A stretch of DNA of 17,806 nt from contig NZ_JBDSPJ010000020.1 in assembly GCF_039912695.1 (NCBI RefSeq), forward strand, positions 1-17,806, in the 5' to 3' direction. The notes under the pieces are model-generated. The model ran no database searches. It was not told where the DNA came from and worked only from the letters and a program-made list of their open reading frames with translations. Below, piece by piece: positions 1-6,667 of this stretch. How positions within the stretch are numbered: position 1 is the first letter of the stretch; each line of letters begins with the position of its first letter. The position numbers were made by a program, and so were the translations under genes. Source of the DNA: Pseudolysinimonas_A sp039912695. GTDB taxonomy: Bacteria; Actinomycetota; Actinomycetes; Actinomycetales; Microbacteriaceae.

Positions 1-330
1 TACCTCAACCGCCGCAGCGGCGACGCGATCCTGCTCGGCGAGGTCAACCTCGCTGCCGCCGACCAGCGCGCATTCCTCGGCGACGAGGACGGCGACGAGC
101 TGCACATGATCTTCGACTGCCTCGGCATGCAGTGGGAGGGCTCGACGATCGTCGCGATCCACGAGCTCGCCGGCCGGGCGGTCGAGCTGCAGCTCCCGCT
201 CGACGACGGCGAGGCGCTCGTCGACCTGTTCTCCGACGCCGAGCACGCGCTGCCGGCGACCTTGCGGCTCGAGCGCCACGCGGCGCGCTGGTATCGCGTG
301 CGGCGCGCGGGTCAGCGGCTGGCGCCCTAG
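1..330 (+). CDS. 3' fragment of a GH13 trehalose synthase/alpha-amylase-like enzyme, probably internally deleted
   Basis: The gene enters from the left edge and stops at TAG 328-330, leaving 109 residues. The opening segment, AILLGEVN, is GH13 conserved region III; its Glu (codon 40-42) would be the acid/base catalyst. The reading then runs through FLGDEDGDELHMIFDCLGMQ, which in trehalose-synthase-like enzymes leads into a long helix and region IV. Here it passes directly to WEGSTIVAIHEL and a C-terminal beta-domain ending in RWYRVRR. The NHD motif of region IV and the late barrel helices are absent: only about 95 residues follow the Glu, where the family usually has roughly 250-300. Either the gene has an in-frame deletion and is probably inactive, or the assembly has collapsed. 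It is convergent with the alpha-glucosidase, and their stop codons overlap. Family assignment is recognition of motifs; the deletion is inferred from family architecture. Confidence 0.7.
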   Translation, partial: YLNRRSGDAILLGEVNLAAADQRAFLGDEDGDELHMIFDCLGMQWEGSTIVAIHELAGRAVELQLPLDDGEALVDLFSDAEHALPATLRLERHAARWYRVRRAGQRLAP

Positions 331-1865
331 CCGTCGCCAAGCTTGATGATCCGACCCTCATCTGCCGCGAGCTCGCCCTCGCCGGGGTCGGCATGCGTCG
401 ACAGCAGCAGCAGCCGTCCGCCGGCGGCTTCGGCGGGGAGCGGTCGCGCAAACGGCGCGAAGTTCAGCGCGACGAGCACGCGCCGGCCCTCGTGCTCGCG
501 CATGAACGCGTAGACGTCGGGCGGCGCGGTCACGGGGCGGTAGGTGCCGCTGTGCAGCGCCGGGGTCGCCGCGCGCAGGCGCAGCAGCTCGCGGTAGAAC
601 GTCAGCGTCGACCCGGTGTCCTGCGCCTGCACGCTGACGGCGAGGTGCTCGGCGTCCGGGTGCACCGGCAGCCACGGCTCGCCGGTCGAGAAGCCGGCGC
701 CGGGCCCGGCCTCGGACGGCGGCTCCCATGGGATCGGCGCGCGCTCCGGATCGCGGCCGTCGACGTCGACGATCCGCTGCGGCCCGATCGGCACGTCGGT
801 CAGCCCGAGCTCCTCGCCCTGGAATAGGAACGGCGTCCCGCGCAGCGTCAGCACGAGCATCGCGGCGACGCGCGCCCGGGCCCAGCCGTAGCGCGTGGCG
901 GTGCGGGAGTGGTCGTGGTTGTTCAAACACCACGCCGGCCAGCCGCCGTCGCGCGTGAGCTCCTCGAACTCGTCGACGACATCACGGAAGCGCTCCGAGG
1001 ACCACGGCAGGTTGAGAAAGACGAAGTTGTGCGCCAGGTGCAGCTCGTCGCCGGTCGTGACGTACGGCGCGAGCCGGTGCTGGTCGAGCAGGTAGACCTC
1101 GCCGACGGCGACGCGGTCGCCGTCGAACTCCTCCAGCACGCGGCGGATGCCCGCCAGGCGTGGATGCACCGACGGCCAGTCCTCCTTGTGCGAGCGGCCG
1201 GGCTCGTTGTCGCGCAGGTCGGGATCCTTGCCGATCGCGTGCGCGACGTCGATCCGGAAGCCGTCGACGCCGCGCCGCAGCCAGAAGCGCAGCACGGCGT
1301 GCATCGCCGCCTCGACGGCGGGCTCGTCCCAGTTGAGGTCGGGCTGCTGCGGCAGGAACGAGTGCAGGTACCACTCATCGGTGGTCGGGTCGCGCGTCCA
1401 CGCCGGCACCTGATCGCCGAACGCGGCGATCCAGCCGTTCGGCGGCCGGTCGCCGGGACGCCAGACGTACCACGAGCGCTTCGGGTTGTCCGTGCTCGAG
1501 CGCGACTCGGCGAACCACGGGTGGCGGTCGGAGGTGTGGTTCGGGACGAAGTCCAGCAGCACCTTCAGGCCGATCTCGTGCGCCCGTGCGATCAGCGCGT
1601 CGGCGTCGTCGAGCGTTCCGAAGAGCGGGTCGACGTCGCTGTGGTCGGCGATGTCGTAGCCGAAGTCCGCCATCGGCGAGCGATAGATCGGCGACAGCCA
1701 GACCGCCGCGGCGCCGAGGTCGCGGACGTGCTCCAGGCGCCCCGTCGCGCCGCGCAGGTCGCCGACGCCGTCGCCGTCGGAGTCCGCGAACGAGCGCGGG
1801 TAGATCTGGTAGATCACGGCGGTGCGCCACCACTCGTTTGGCGGGAGCTCGGGGGCGTCGGGCAT
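327..1865 (-). CDS. GH13 alpha-glucosidase / oligo-1,6-glucosidase-like enzyme
   Basis: A complete 512-residue enzyme that should hydrolyse the non-reducing alpha-glucosidic bond of malto- or isomalto-oligosaccharides. It opens with the typical WWRTAVIYQIYPRSF strand of bacterial alpha-glucosidases and has all four GH13 regions: region I DFVPNH at 105-110, region II GFRIDVAHA with nucleophile Asp206, region III VGEVY with acid/base Glu256, and region IV NNHDH with Asp318. QPDLNWD at 174-180 and GTPFLFQGEELG near 343-354 are also characteristic. No signal peptide is visible, so it is cytoplasmic. The ATG at 1865 is chosen because the conserved N-terminus begins right after it and a TACGTT hexamer lies 6 nt upstream, consistent with a leaderless mRNA. 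Codons are more G/C-extreme than in the genes after 1933. Exact specificity (maltose, isomaltose, sucrose) cannot be read from the sequence. Confidence 0.9.
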   Translation of the reverse strand: MPDAPELPPNEWWRTAVIYQIYPRSFADSDGDGVGDLRGATGRLEHVRDLGAAAVWLSPIYRSPMADFGYDIADHSDVDPLFGTLDDADALIARAHEIGLKVLLDFVPNHTSDRHPWFAESRSSTDNPKRSWYVWRPGDRPPNGWIAAFGDQVPAWTRDPTTDEWYLHSFLPQQPDLNWDEPAVEAAMHAVLRFWLRRGVDGFRIDVAHAIGKDPDLRDNEPGRSHKEDWPSVHPRLAGIRRVLEEFDGDRVAVGEVYLLDQHRLAPYVTTGDELHLAHNFVFLNLPWSSERFRDVVDEFEELTRDGGWPAWCLNNHDHSRTATRYGWARARVAAMLVLTLRGTPFLFQGEELGLTDVPIGPQRIVDVDGRDPERAPIPWEPPSEAGPGAGFSTGEPWLPVHPDAEHLAVSVQAQDTGSTLTFYRELLRLRAATPALHSGTYRPVTAPPDVYAFMREHEGRRVLVALNFAPFARPLPAEAAGGRLLLLSTHADPGEGELAADEGRIIKLGDG

Positions 1866-1932
1866 GAGTCCAACGTAGGCGACGAGCGGCGTCGGTCACG
1901 TCGCCGAAACATCGACCCGGTAGCGTCGGCGC
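1866..1932. promoter_or_regulatory. Divergent leaderless promoter region between two GH13 genes
   Basis: The 67-bp gap holds a -10-like hexamer for each gene. On the minus strand TACGTT (plus-strand 1872-1877) lies 6 nt before the ATG at 1865. On the plus strand TAGCGT (1921-1926) lies 6 nt before the ATG at 1933. Neither start has a Shine-Dalgarno sequence. This geometry puts transcription starts at or near the A of each ATG. No convincing -35 hexamers are visible, so the assignment is inference from spacing. Confidence 0.45.
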
Positions 1933-3783
1933 ATGCCCGGGTCTCACGTCGTCGACTTCTCGGCGCAGCCGCATCACGACGGGTCGGCGCTCTACGTTTC
2001 AACGCAGTTTCCCAACCTCGGCGACCGCGTCGCGGTGCGGGTGCGCGTGCCCGAAGCCTGGGGTGCCGTCGACGTTCGGGCGCGGTCGCATCCGGATGGC
2101 GAACCTGGGTACGTGCACATGGCACGCGTCGCGACGCTCGACGGGATGCAGTGGTGGGAGGCGGTCGTCACTGTCGCGAACCCGGTGCACGGCTACCGAT
2201 TCCGGCTGGCGCGCGCGGACGGTTCCGCCGAGTGGCTCAACGCCTCCGGCCTGCACCGCCTCGACCCGCGAGATGTCGACGATTTCCGGCTCGTCGCCTA
2301 CGAGCCGCCGCCGTCGTGGTCGGATGCCGCGGTGCTGTATCAGGTGTTCCCGGATCGGTTCGCGCGATCATCCGCCGCCGATCACCGACCGCTGCCCGAC
2401 TGGGCCGAACCCGCGGCGTGGGGCGACGAGGTCGACCAAGACCGCGTGCACACTGCGGTGCAGTTCTACGGCGGAGACCTCGCCGGAGTCGAGGAGCATC
2501 TCGGCCACCTCGACGAACTCGGGGTCACGCTGATCTACCTCACCCCGATCTTTCCGGCCCGGTCGAACCACCGTTACGACGCACTGTCGTTCGACCACGT
2601 CGATCCGTTGCTCGGCGGCAACGACGCTCTCGTCTCCCTCGTCACCGCGGCGCACGCGCGCGGGATGAAGGTCATCGGCGACCTGACGACCAACCACTGC
2701 GGCGACGGGCACGAGTGGTTTCAGGCGGCCTATGGCAACCCGGATGCGCCCGAGGGGGAGTTCTTCTACTGGCACAACGCTGAGCACACCTCCTACGAGA
2801 GCTGGCTCGGGGTGCCGACCCTGCCGAAGTTCAACTGGAACTCTGCCGAGTTGCGCCGCCGCTTCATCGAGGGCCCCGACTCGGTCGTCGGCCGCTGGCT
2901 GCAAGCACCGTTCAACCTCGACGGCTGGCGCATCGACGTCGCGAACATGACCGGGCGCTACCTCGCCGAAGATCTGAACGCGCAGGTGCGCCGCACGATC
3001 CGTCAGACGATGCTCGAGGTGAACCCCGACACTCTGCTGCTGGCGGAATTCACAACGGATGCCGCTCCTGATTTCACCGGAGACGCCTGGCACGGCGCGA
3101 TGACCTACGCGAACTTCACTCGCCCGATCTGGAACTGGCTGCGCACCCCGCAGAGCGATGCCGGTGGGGGCCTCGCGATGGCGGTCGGTGAGACCCAGGA
3201 CTGGAACGGTCGGGATGTCGTGGCCGGCCACCGCGACTTCTCGGCAGGATTTCCTTGGCGCGTGCGCCATCACAACATGAACGCCCTCGACACCCACGAC
3301 ACCCCGCGCTTCCTCAATGCGGCGCGTCCCGGTACCCCCGTCGTCGCGTACGGTCTCGCGGTGACGATGCCCGGCATCCCGGTCGTCTGGGCCGGCGACG
3401 AGTTCGGCCTGCACGGCGACGACGGCGAGCATTCCCGCACCCCGCTGCCCTGGGATCGGCTGTCGGATGCCGCACGCACGATCGCGATGTACGGCCGACT
3501 GAATACCCTGCGCGCGCGCCATCCGGCCCTGCAGACCGGCGGGATGCGTTGGCTTCACTCCTCGGACGACGCGATCGCCTTCGTGCGCGAGACCGCGGAG
3601 GAAAGCATCCTGGTGGTCGCCGCACGGGACGCGACGACCGTCGAGCTGGGGCACGAACTGCCGGCCGAAGCCGAGTTGATCGAAGGCCACGCGACCCGCA
3701 CCTACGGTACCGTCAGCACCGAAGCGGCGGCTTTTCTGGTGTGGAGACTGCCCGGCGTGACAGCCCCGGAGTGGACCGTCTGA
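1933..3783 (+). CDS. GH13 cyclomaltodextrinase / maltodextrin glucosidase-like enzyme
   Basis: A 616-residue cytoplasmic alpha-amylase-family enzyme that probably degrades maltodextrins or cyclodextrins. Residues 1 to about 125 form a beta-rich N-terminal domain resembling the CBM34-type domain of neopullulanase/MalZ enzymes. The barrel starts near Trp129 with AAVLYQVFPDRF. Catalytic motifs are present: region I DLTTNH at 250-255, region II GWRIDVANM with nucleophile Asp335, region III LLAEFTTDA with Glu372, and region IV LDTHDTPRF with Asp456. GIPVVWAGDEFGL follows in the expected place. The ATG at 1933 fits the start of the N-domain and the leaderless promoter geometry. Subfamily (GH13_20 versus GH13_21) is not decided. 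The gene stands alone, with no maltose transporter nearby, and its composition matches the rest of the window rather than the first 1.9 kb. Confidence 0.9.
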   Translation: MPGSHVVDFSAQPHHDGSALYVSTQFPNLGDRVAVRVRVPEAWGAVDVRARSHPDGEPGYVHMARVATLDGMQWWEAVVTVANPVHGYRFRLARADGSAEWLNASGLHRLDPRDVDDFRLVAYEPPPSWSDAAVLYQVFPDRFARSSAADHRPLPDWAEPAAWGDEVDQDRVHTAVQFYGGDLAGVEEHLGHLDELGVTLIYLTPIFPARSNHRYDALSFDHVDPLLGGNDALVSLVTAAHARGMKVIGDLTTNHCGDGHEWFQAAYGNPDAPEGEFFYWHNAEHTSYESWLGVPTLPKFNWNSAELRRRFIEGPDSVVGRWLQAPFNLDGWRIDVANMTGRYLAEDLNAQVRRTIRQTMLEVNPDTLLLAEFTTDAAPDFTGDAWHGAMTYANFTRPIWNWLRTPQSDAGGGLAMAVGETQDWNGRDVVAGHRDFSAGFPWRVRHHNMNALDTHDTPRFLNAARPGTPVVAYGLAVTMPGIPVVWAGDEFGLHGDDGEHSRTPLPWDRLSDAARTIAMYGRLNTLRARHPALQTGGMRWLHSSDDAIAFVRETAEESILVVAARDATTVELGHELPAEAELIEGHATRTYGTVSTEAAAFLVWRLPGVTAPEWTV

Positions 3784-3830
3784 GCCACGGATGCCGTTCG
3801 GCTCTCCAGCGGTCGGATGCTAAAGTCTCC

Positions 3831-3836
3831 TGGTGC
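3831..3836 (+). promoter_or_regulatory. -10 hexamer of the tRNA promoter
   Basis: TAAAGT sits 19 nt before the 5' end of tRNA-Thr, which suits a start near 3843 and a short 5' leader removed by RNase P. No clear -35 is seen. It probably drives both tRNA genes. Confidence 0.4.
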
Positions 3837-3855
3837 CTCGGCTCGTTCGAGGTCT

Positions 3856-3927
<72 letters not shown>

Positions 3928-3973
3928 CGGCGCTCTCGCCGGTGCACCAAGCGGCGACGGGAGCAGCCCCTTT

Positions 3974-4047
3974 GGCTGAGTAGCTCAGTTGGTTAGAGCG
4001 CACGACTCATAATCGTGAGGTCGCGGGATCGTGCCCCGCCTCAGCTA
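3974..4047 (+). tRNA. tRNA-Met (anticodon CAT), elongator type
   Basis: A 74-nt cloverleaf: acceptor GGCTGAG/CTCAGCT with a G1-U72 wobble, D stem GCTC/GAGC, anticodon stem CACGA/TCGTG around CTCATAA (anticodon CAT at 4008-4010), and T stem GCGGG/CCCGC. The T loop (4028-4034) reads ATCGTGC instead of the usual TTCGAGC, so positions 54 and 58 are exchanged. The anticodon stem lacks the three G-C pairs of initiator tRNA, which favours the elongator. A tRNA-Ile carrying lysidine (CAT) is the alternative. CCA is not encoded in full (ACCG follows). Confidence 0.93.
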
Positions 4048-4076
4048 CCGATGAGCCGCGTTGACGACGAGCCGGA

Positions 4077-4649
4077 TCAGGTGTCAGCTCCGGCGCGCAC
4101 CAACGTGAGCGCCTTCGCGAGAGTTTCGAGCTCTGCGAGCTGGTGCGCGAGGATCGCGGTCTCTTTGTCGTGGGGCATGAAGACGCCATCGATGACCTGC
4201 GCCCCGCCGAAGGTGAGTTCGACGTTGGCGCCCACCCGCACGAGGCCGAGCGCAGTGACCGTCGGCATCAAACTCACCACCCCCCGAGTGCCGCTCGAAA
4301 CGCCGCCATAGCTCACGAACCCGAGCGGCTTGCGCCACCATTCGGCGCTTAAGAAGTCGACGGCGTTCTTCAGCGCGGGGGAGTAGCTGTAGTTGTACTC
4401 GGGCGTGACGAAGATGAACGCGTCAGCCGCTGCCACGCGCTCACTCCACGCGAAGGTGTGCGCCTGCGTGTACTGCTTGAGTTTCGGGTGATTCGGTTCG
4501 TCCATGAAGGGCAGCGCGAGTTCTTTCAGGTCGACGAAGTCGATGTCGAACCGGCCGGTCTTCTCGACCTCACTCCTGACCCACTCGGCGATCGGAAGGC
4601 CGACCCGGCCTGGACGAACGCTTCCGACAATGATCATCAACTTGAGCAT
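4077..4649 (-). CDS. NAD(P)H-dependent FMN reductase (flavodoxin-like)
   Basis: A 190-residue soluble flavoprotein of the NADPH-dependent FMN reductase family, which reduces FMN or quinones with NAD(P)H. The N-terminal strand and phosphate-binding loop read MIIVGSVRPGR (residues 5-15), and the second FMN-binding motif PEYNYSYSPALKN lies at 83-95, as in YwqN- and chromate-reductase-type enzymes. The start was placed at the ATG at 4649 because the fold begins at once there; an open frame continues to 4721, but the extra residues are polar and unlike the family. A TTAACT hexamer 6 nt upstream could be a leaderless -10 but matches poorly. The gene is divergent from a small membrane protein and convergent with the tRNAs. 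The physiological substrate is unknown. Confidence 0.88.
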   Translation of the reverse strand: MLKLMIIVGSVRPGRVGLPIAEWVRSEVEKTGRFDIDFVDLKELALPFMDEPNHPKLKQYTQAHTFAWSERVAAADAFIFVTPEYNYSYSPALKNAVDFLSAEWWRKPLGFVSYGGVSSGTRGVVSLMPTVTALGLVRVGANVELTFGGAQVIDGVFMPHDKETAILAHQLAELETLAKALTLVRAGADT

Positions 4650-4725
4650 CCGCTCAGTTAACTCGCGGCCGCGCGACTTGGCTTGCAGGTGCGGTTTGCC
4701 GCCAGCGCGAGGCGGCGTCACGCGT

Positions 4726-4737
4726 CAGACTGGAGCC
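4726..4737 (+). promoter_or_regulatory. Start region of the small membrane protein: possible leaderless -10 or Shine-Dalgarno
   Basis: CAGACT (4726-4731) is 6 nt before the ATG at 4738 and would give a leaderless transcript. The same stretch contains GGAG (4732-4735) only 2 nt from the ATG, too close for ideal ribosome binding. The two readings exclude each other; spacing slightly favours the leaderless one. Confidence 0.3.
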
Positions 4738-5139
4738 ATGTCTCTTGCACCGCAGTCGCCCTCCATCTATCAGCCCGGCGTTTGCAATATCGGACCCGCC
4801 GAAATTCGACAGCGTCGGTTGACGGGGTGGGTCAGTGTCGCGTTCGCCGTCGCGTTTCTGGTGCTCGCGTTCGCGCTCCAGTGGCCGGCCGCTCTGCGGC
4901 TGATCGTCGCTCTCCCGGTCGTGTTGGCGGCCAATGGGTTTCTGCAGGCGGCCTTCCACTTCTGCGTGAACTTTGCAACGCGCGGGCTGTTCAATTTCGG
5001 CGAGGTCGGCACGACCGAGGCCGTGCACGAGGCGGAGTACCGCCGCAAGGATCAGCGCAAGGCACTGCTGATTGTGGTGCTCTCTGTCGCGATCGCCGCC
5101 GTTGTTGCGGTCGGAGCGTTCCTCATCCCGCTGCCCTGA
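4738..5139 (+). CDS. Small three-helix membrane protein with N-terminal CNIGPAEI motif
   Basis: A 133-residue protein without an assigned function. Residues 1-28 are a cytoplasmic-looking segment with YQPGVCNIGPAEIRQRR, where Cys16, Gly19-Pro20 and Glu22 look like a fixed signature followed by basic residues. Three hydrophobic segments follow, at about 30-48, 53-75 and 109-131. Between the second and third lies a loop with His74, Cys76, FNFGEVG and a charged stretch EAEYRRKDQRK. I have the impression of a conserved family of uncharacterised bacterial membrane proteins with this signature, but cannot name it. The ATG at 4738 was chosen because the motif starts soon after; the upstream open frame is the antisense of the FMN reductase. 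It is divergent from that reductase with an 88-bp gap. Confidence 0.8.
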   Translation: MSLAPQSPSIYQPGVCNIGPAEIRQRRLTGWVSVAFAVAFLVLAFALQWPAALRLIVALPVVLAANGFLQAAFHFCVNFATRGLFNFGEVGTTEAVHEAEYRRKDQRKALLIVVLSVAIAAVVAVGAFLIPLP

Positions 5140-5173
5140 GCCGGACGCTCCTTCACCTTTCGCGCGATAGACC

Positions 5174-5196
5174 CGACCAATTGAGGCAATTGGTCG
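5174..5196. promoter_or_regulatory. Perfect inverted repeat upstream of fucD (candidate operator)
   Basis: The arms CGACCAATTG and CAATTGGTCG are exact reverse complements of 10 nt each around the 3-nt centre AGG. No T-run follows, so it is not a typical terminator for the preceding gene. Its position about 135 nt before the fucD start, next to a FadR-type regulator gene, makes an operator the simplest reading. Confidence 0.55.
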
Positions 5197-5227
5197 TCAA
5201 ACTCGCCTGATTGCGGTCCCGAGTCTT

Positions 5228-5253
5228 CGATTCATCTAATGAATCGGTATGCT
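5228..5253 (+). promoter_or_regulatory. Second inverted repeat overlapping the probable fucD promoter
   Basis: CGATTCAT and ATGAATCG (5228-5246) are perfect 8-nt arms around CTA. TATGCT at 5248-5253 directly follows and is a fair -10, which would start transcription near 5260. A dyad filling the spacer between -35 and -10 is a classic repressor site. The -35 itself is weak. Confidence 0.5.
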
Positions 5254-5330
5254 GTGCCGGTGACCATGTGCACACCGACGTGCCGGCCTCGCGAAAGGAC
5301 GCCCGTGCGTATCCGACCAGGAGCCCTCGC

Positions 5331-6629
5331 GTGACCTCGATCGTGGCGGTGACCGCACACGATGTGCGCTTCCCGACGTCGCTGAGCATGGACGGCTCGG
5401 ACGCCATGAACAAAGACGGCGACTACTCGGCGGCCTACGTCGTCATCCACACCGACGATCCGGAAGTGAAGGGTTACGGCTTCACCTTCACGATCGGTCG
5501 AGGCAACGATCTGTGTGTCGAGGCCGCTCGGCAACGCGGCCTTCCGCTGATTGGTCGGGATGTCGACGAAGCCGTCGCCGACCTCGGCGGTGTCTACCGC
5601 GACCTCGCCTCCGACTCGCAGTTGCGGTGGCTCGGCCCGGAGAAGGGCGTCGTACACCTCGCGATGGCCGCCGTCATGAACGCGATGTGGGATCTCGCTG
5701 CACGCCGGGCAGGCAAACCGCTCTGGCGGCTGCTGGTCGACATGACCCCGGAACAACTCGTGGATGCCGCCGACCTCCGCTACCTCTCCGACGCTCTCAC
5801 GCGTGACGAAGCGATCGGCATCCTCACCGACCTCGCGCCCACCCGCGCTGAGCGGATCGCCGATTTGGAAGAGCGCGGCTACCCCTGTTACACGACGAGT
5901 GCCGGGTGGCTGGGCTACAGCGACGACAAGCTGCGGCGTCTCTTGCAAGAAGCCGTCAACGAGGGTTACCGCCACGTCAAACTCAAAGTCGGAGCGAACC
6001 TCGACGACGACATCCGGCGCCTTCGCATTGCGCGCGAGGTGATCGGCTGGGACGCCAACCTGATGATCGACGCGAACCAGGTCTGGGATGTGCCCGAGGC
6101 AATCGAATGGATGAAGCACCTCGCCGAGTTCAAGCCGCTCTGGATCGAAGAGCCCACGAGCCCCGACGACGTGCTCGGACACGCCGCCATCCGAGCCGCG
6201 GTCGCCCCGATCGGGGTCGCCACGGGTGAGCACGGCATGAACCGGGTGCTGTTCAAACAGTTCTTCCAAGCCGAGGCGATCGACTTCTGTCAACTCGATG
6301 CCGCCCGCCTGGCGAGCGTCAACGAGATCCTGTCGGTCTTCCTGATGGCCAAGAAGTTCGGGGTCCCGGTATGCCCGCATGCCGGCGGCGTCGGTCTGTG
6401 CGAACTCGTGCAGCACCTGTCGATCTTCGACTACGTCTACGTCTCGGGCTCGCTCGAGAACCGCGTGACCGAGTTCGTCGATCACCTGCATGAGCATTTC
6501 GTCAATCCCACGATCGTGCGCAACGGCGCGTACGTGTTGCCGACAGCTCCGGGGTACAGCGCACAGATGTTCGACGAATCCGTGGCGACCTACACCTTCC
6601 CCGAAGGTGCATATTGGGCGTCGCGCTGA
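5331..6629 (+). CDS. fucD: L-fuconate dehydratase (enolase superfamily, mandelate racemase group)
   Basis: This 432-residue enzyme should convert L-fuconate to 2-keto-3-deoxy-L-fuconate by Mg2+-assisted anti/syn dehydration, the third step of non-phosphorylative L-fucose catabolism. The active site is complete: the K-x-K motif Lys217/Lys219 in HVKLKVG, metal ligands Asp247 (DANQVWD), Glu273 (WIEEPTSPDD) and Glu300 (TGEHGMN), and the general base His350 in CPHAGGVGLCE. These positions are each one lower than those known for the Xanthomonas L-fuconate dehydratase (220, 248, 274, 301, 351), a strong sign of the same subgroup. N-terminal residues DVRFPTSLSMDGSDAMN are also typical. The GTG start at 5331 is supported by AGGAG at 5319-5323. 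It ends 30 bp from the convergent GntR gene. No fucose dehydrogenase, lactonase or keto-acid enzyme is in the window, so related aldonates remain possible substrates. Confidence 0.93.
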   Translation: MTSIVAVTAHDVRFPTSLSMDGSDAMNKDGDYSAAYVVIHTDDPEVKGYGFTFTIGRGNDLCVEAARQRGLPLIGRDVDEAVADLGGVYRDLASDSQLRWLGPEKGVVHLAMAAVMNAMWDLAARRAGKPLWRLLVDMTPEQLVDAADLRYLSDALTRDEAIGILTDLAPTRAERIADLEERGYPCYTTSAGWLGYSDDKLRRLLQEAVNEGYRHVKLKVGANLDDDIRRLRIAREVIGWDANLMIDANQVWDVPEAIEWMKHLAEFKPLWIEEPTSPDDVLGHAAIRAAVAPIGVATGEHGMNRVLFKQFFQAEAIDFCQLDAARLASVNEILSVFLMAKKFGVPVCPHAGGVGLCELVQHLSIFDYVYVSGSLENRVTEFVDHLHEHFVNPTIVRNGAYVLPTAPGYSAQMFDESVATYTFPEGAYWASR

Positions 6630-6667
6630 GGCGTCAGCCGGAAACGACAGCGCTGAGGCTCAGCCGG
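6624..6667. terminator. Tandem hairpin-forming repeat between convergent fucD and gntR (possible bidirectional terminator)
   Basis: Two near-copies of one dyad lie between the gene ends: CGCTGAGGCGTCAGCCGG at 6624-6641 and CGCTGAGGCTCAGCCGG at 6651-6667, differing by one inserted base. Each can form a short stem (GCTGA/TCAGC; GCTGAG/CTCAGC). They overlap both stop codons. There is no T-run, so termination activity is only inferred from location. Confidence 0.35.

Noticed and set aside
909..2783. A 624-codon open frame on the plus strand opposite and across the GH13 genes
   Set aside because: It lies antisense to the alpha-glucosidase and then out of frame in the next enzyme. It is an Arg/Val-rich shadow typical of high-GC DNA, with no domain pattern.
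2368..3690. Minus-strand 440-codon frame inside the second GH13 enzyme
   Set aside because: Antisense shadow of a gene with all four GH13 motifs in the sense strand.
4650..4721. N-terminal extension of the FMN reductase from the ATG at 4721
   Set aside because: The added residues are polar, unlike the family, and would precede the first beta strand, which normally starts the protein.
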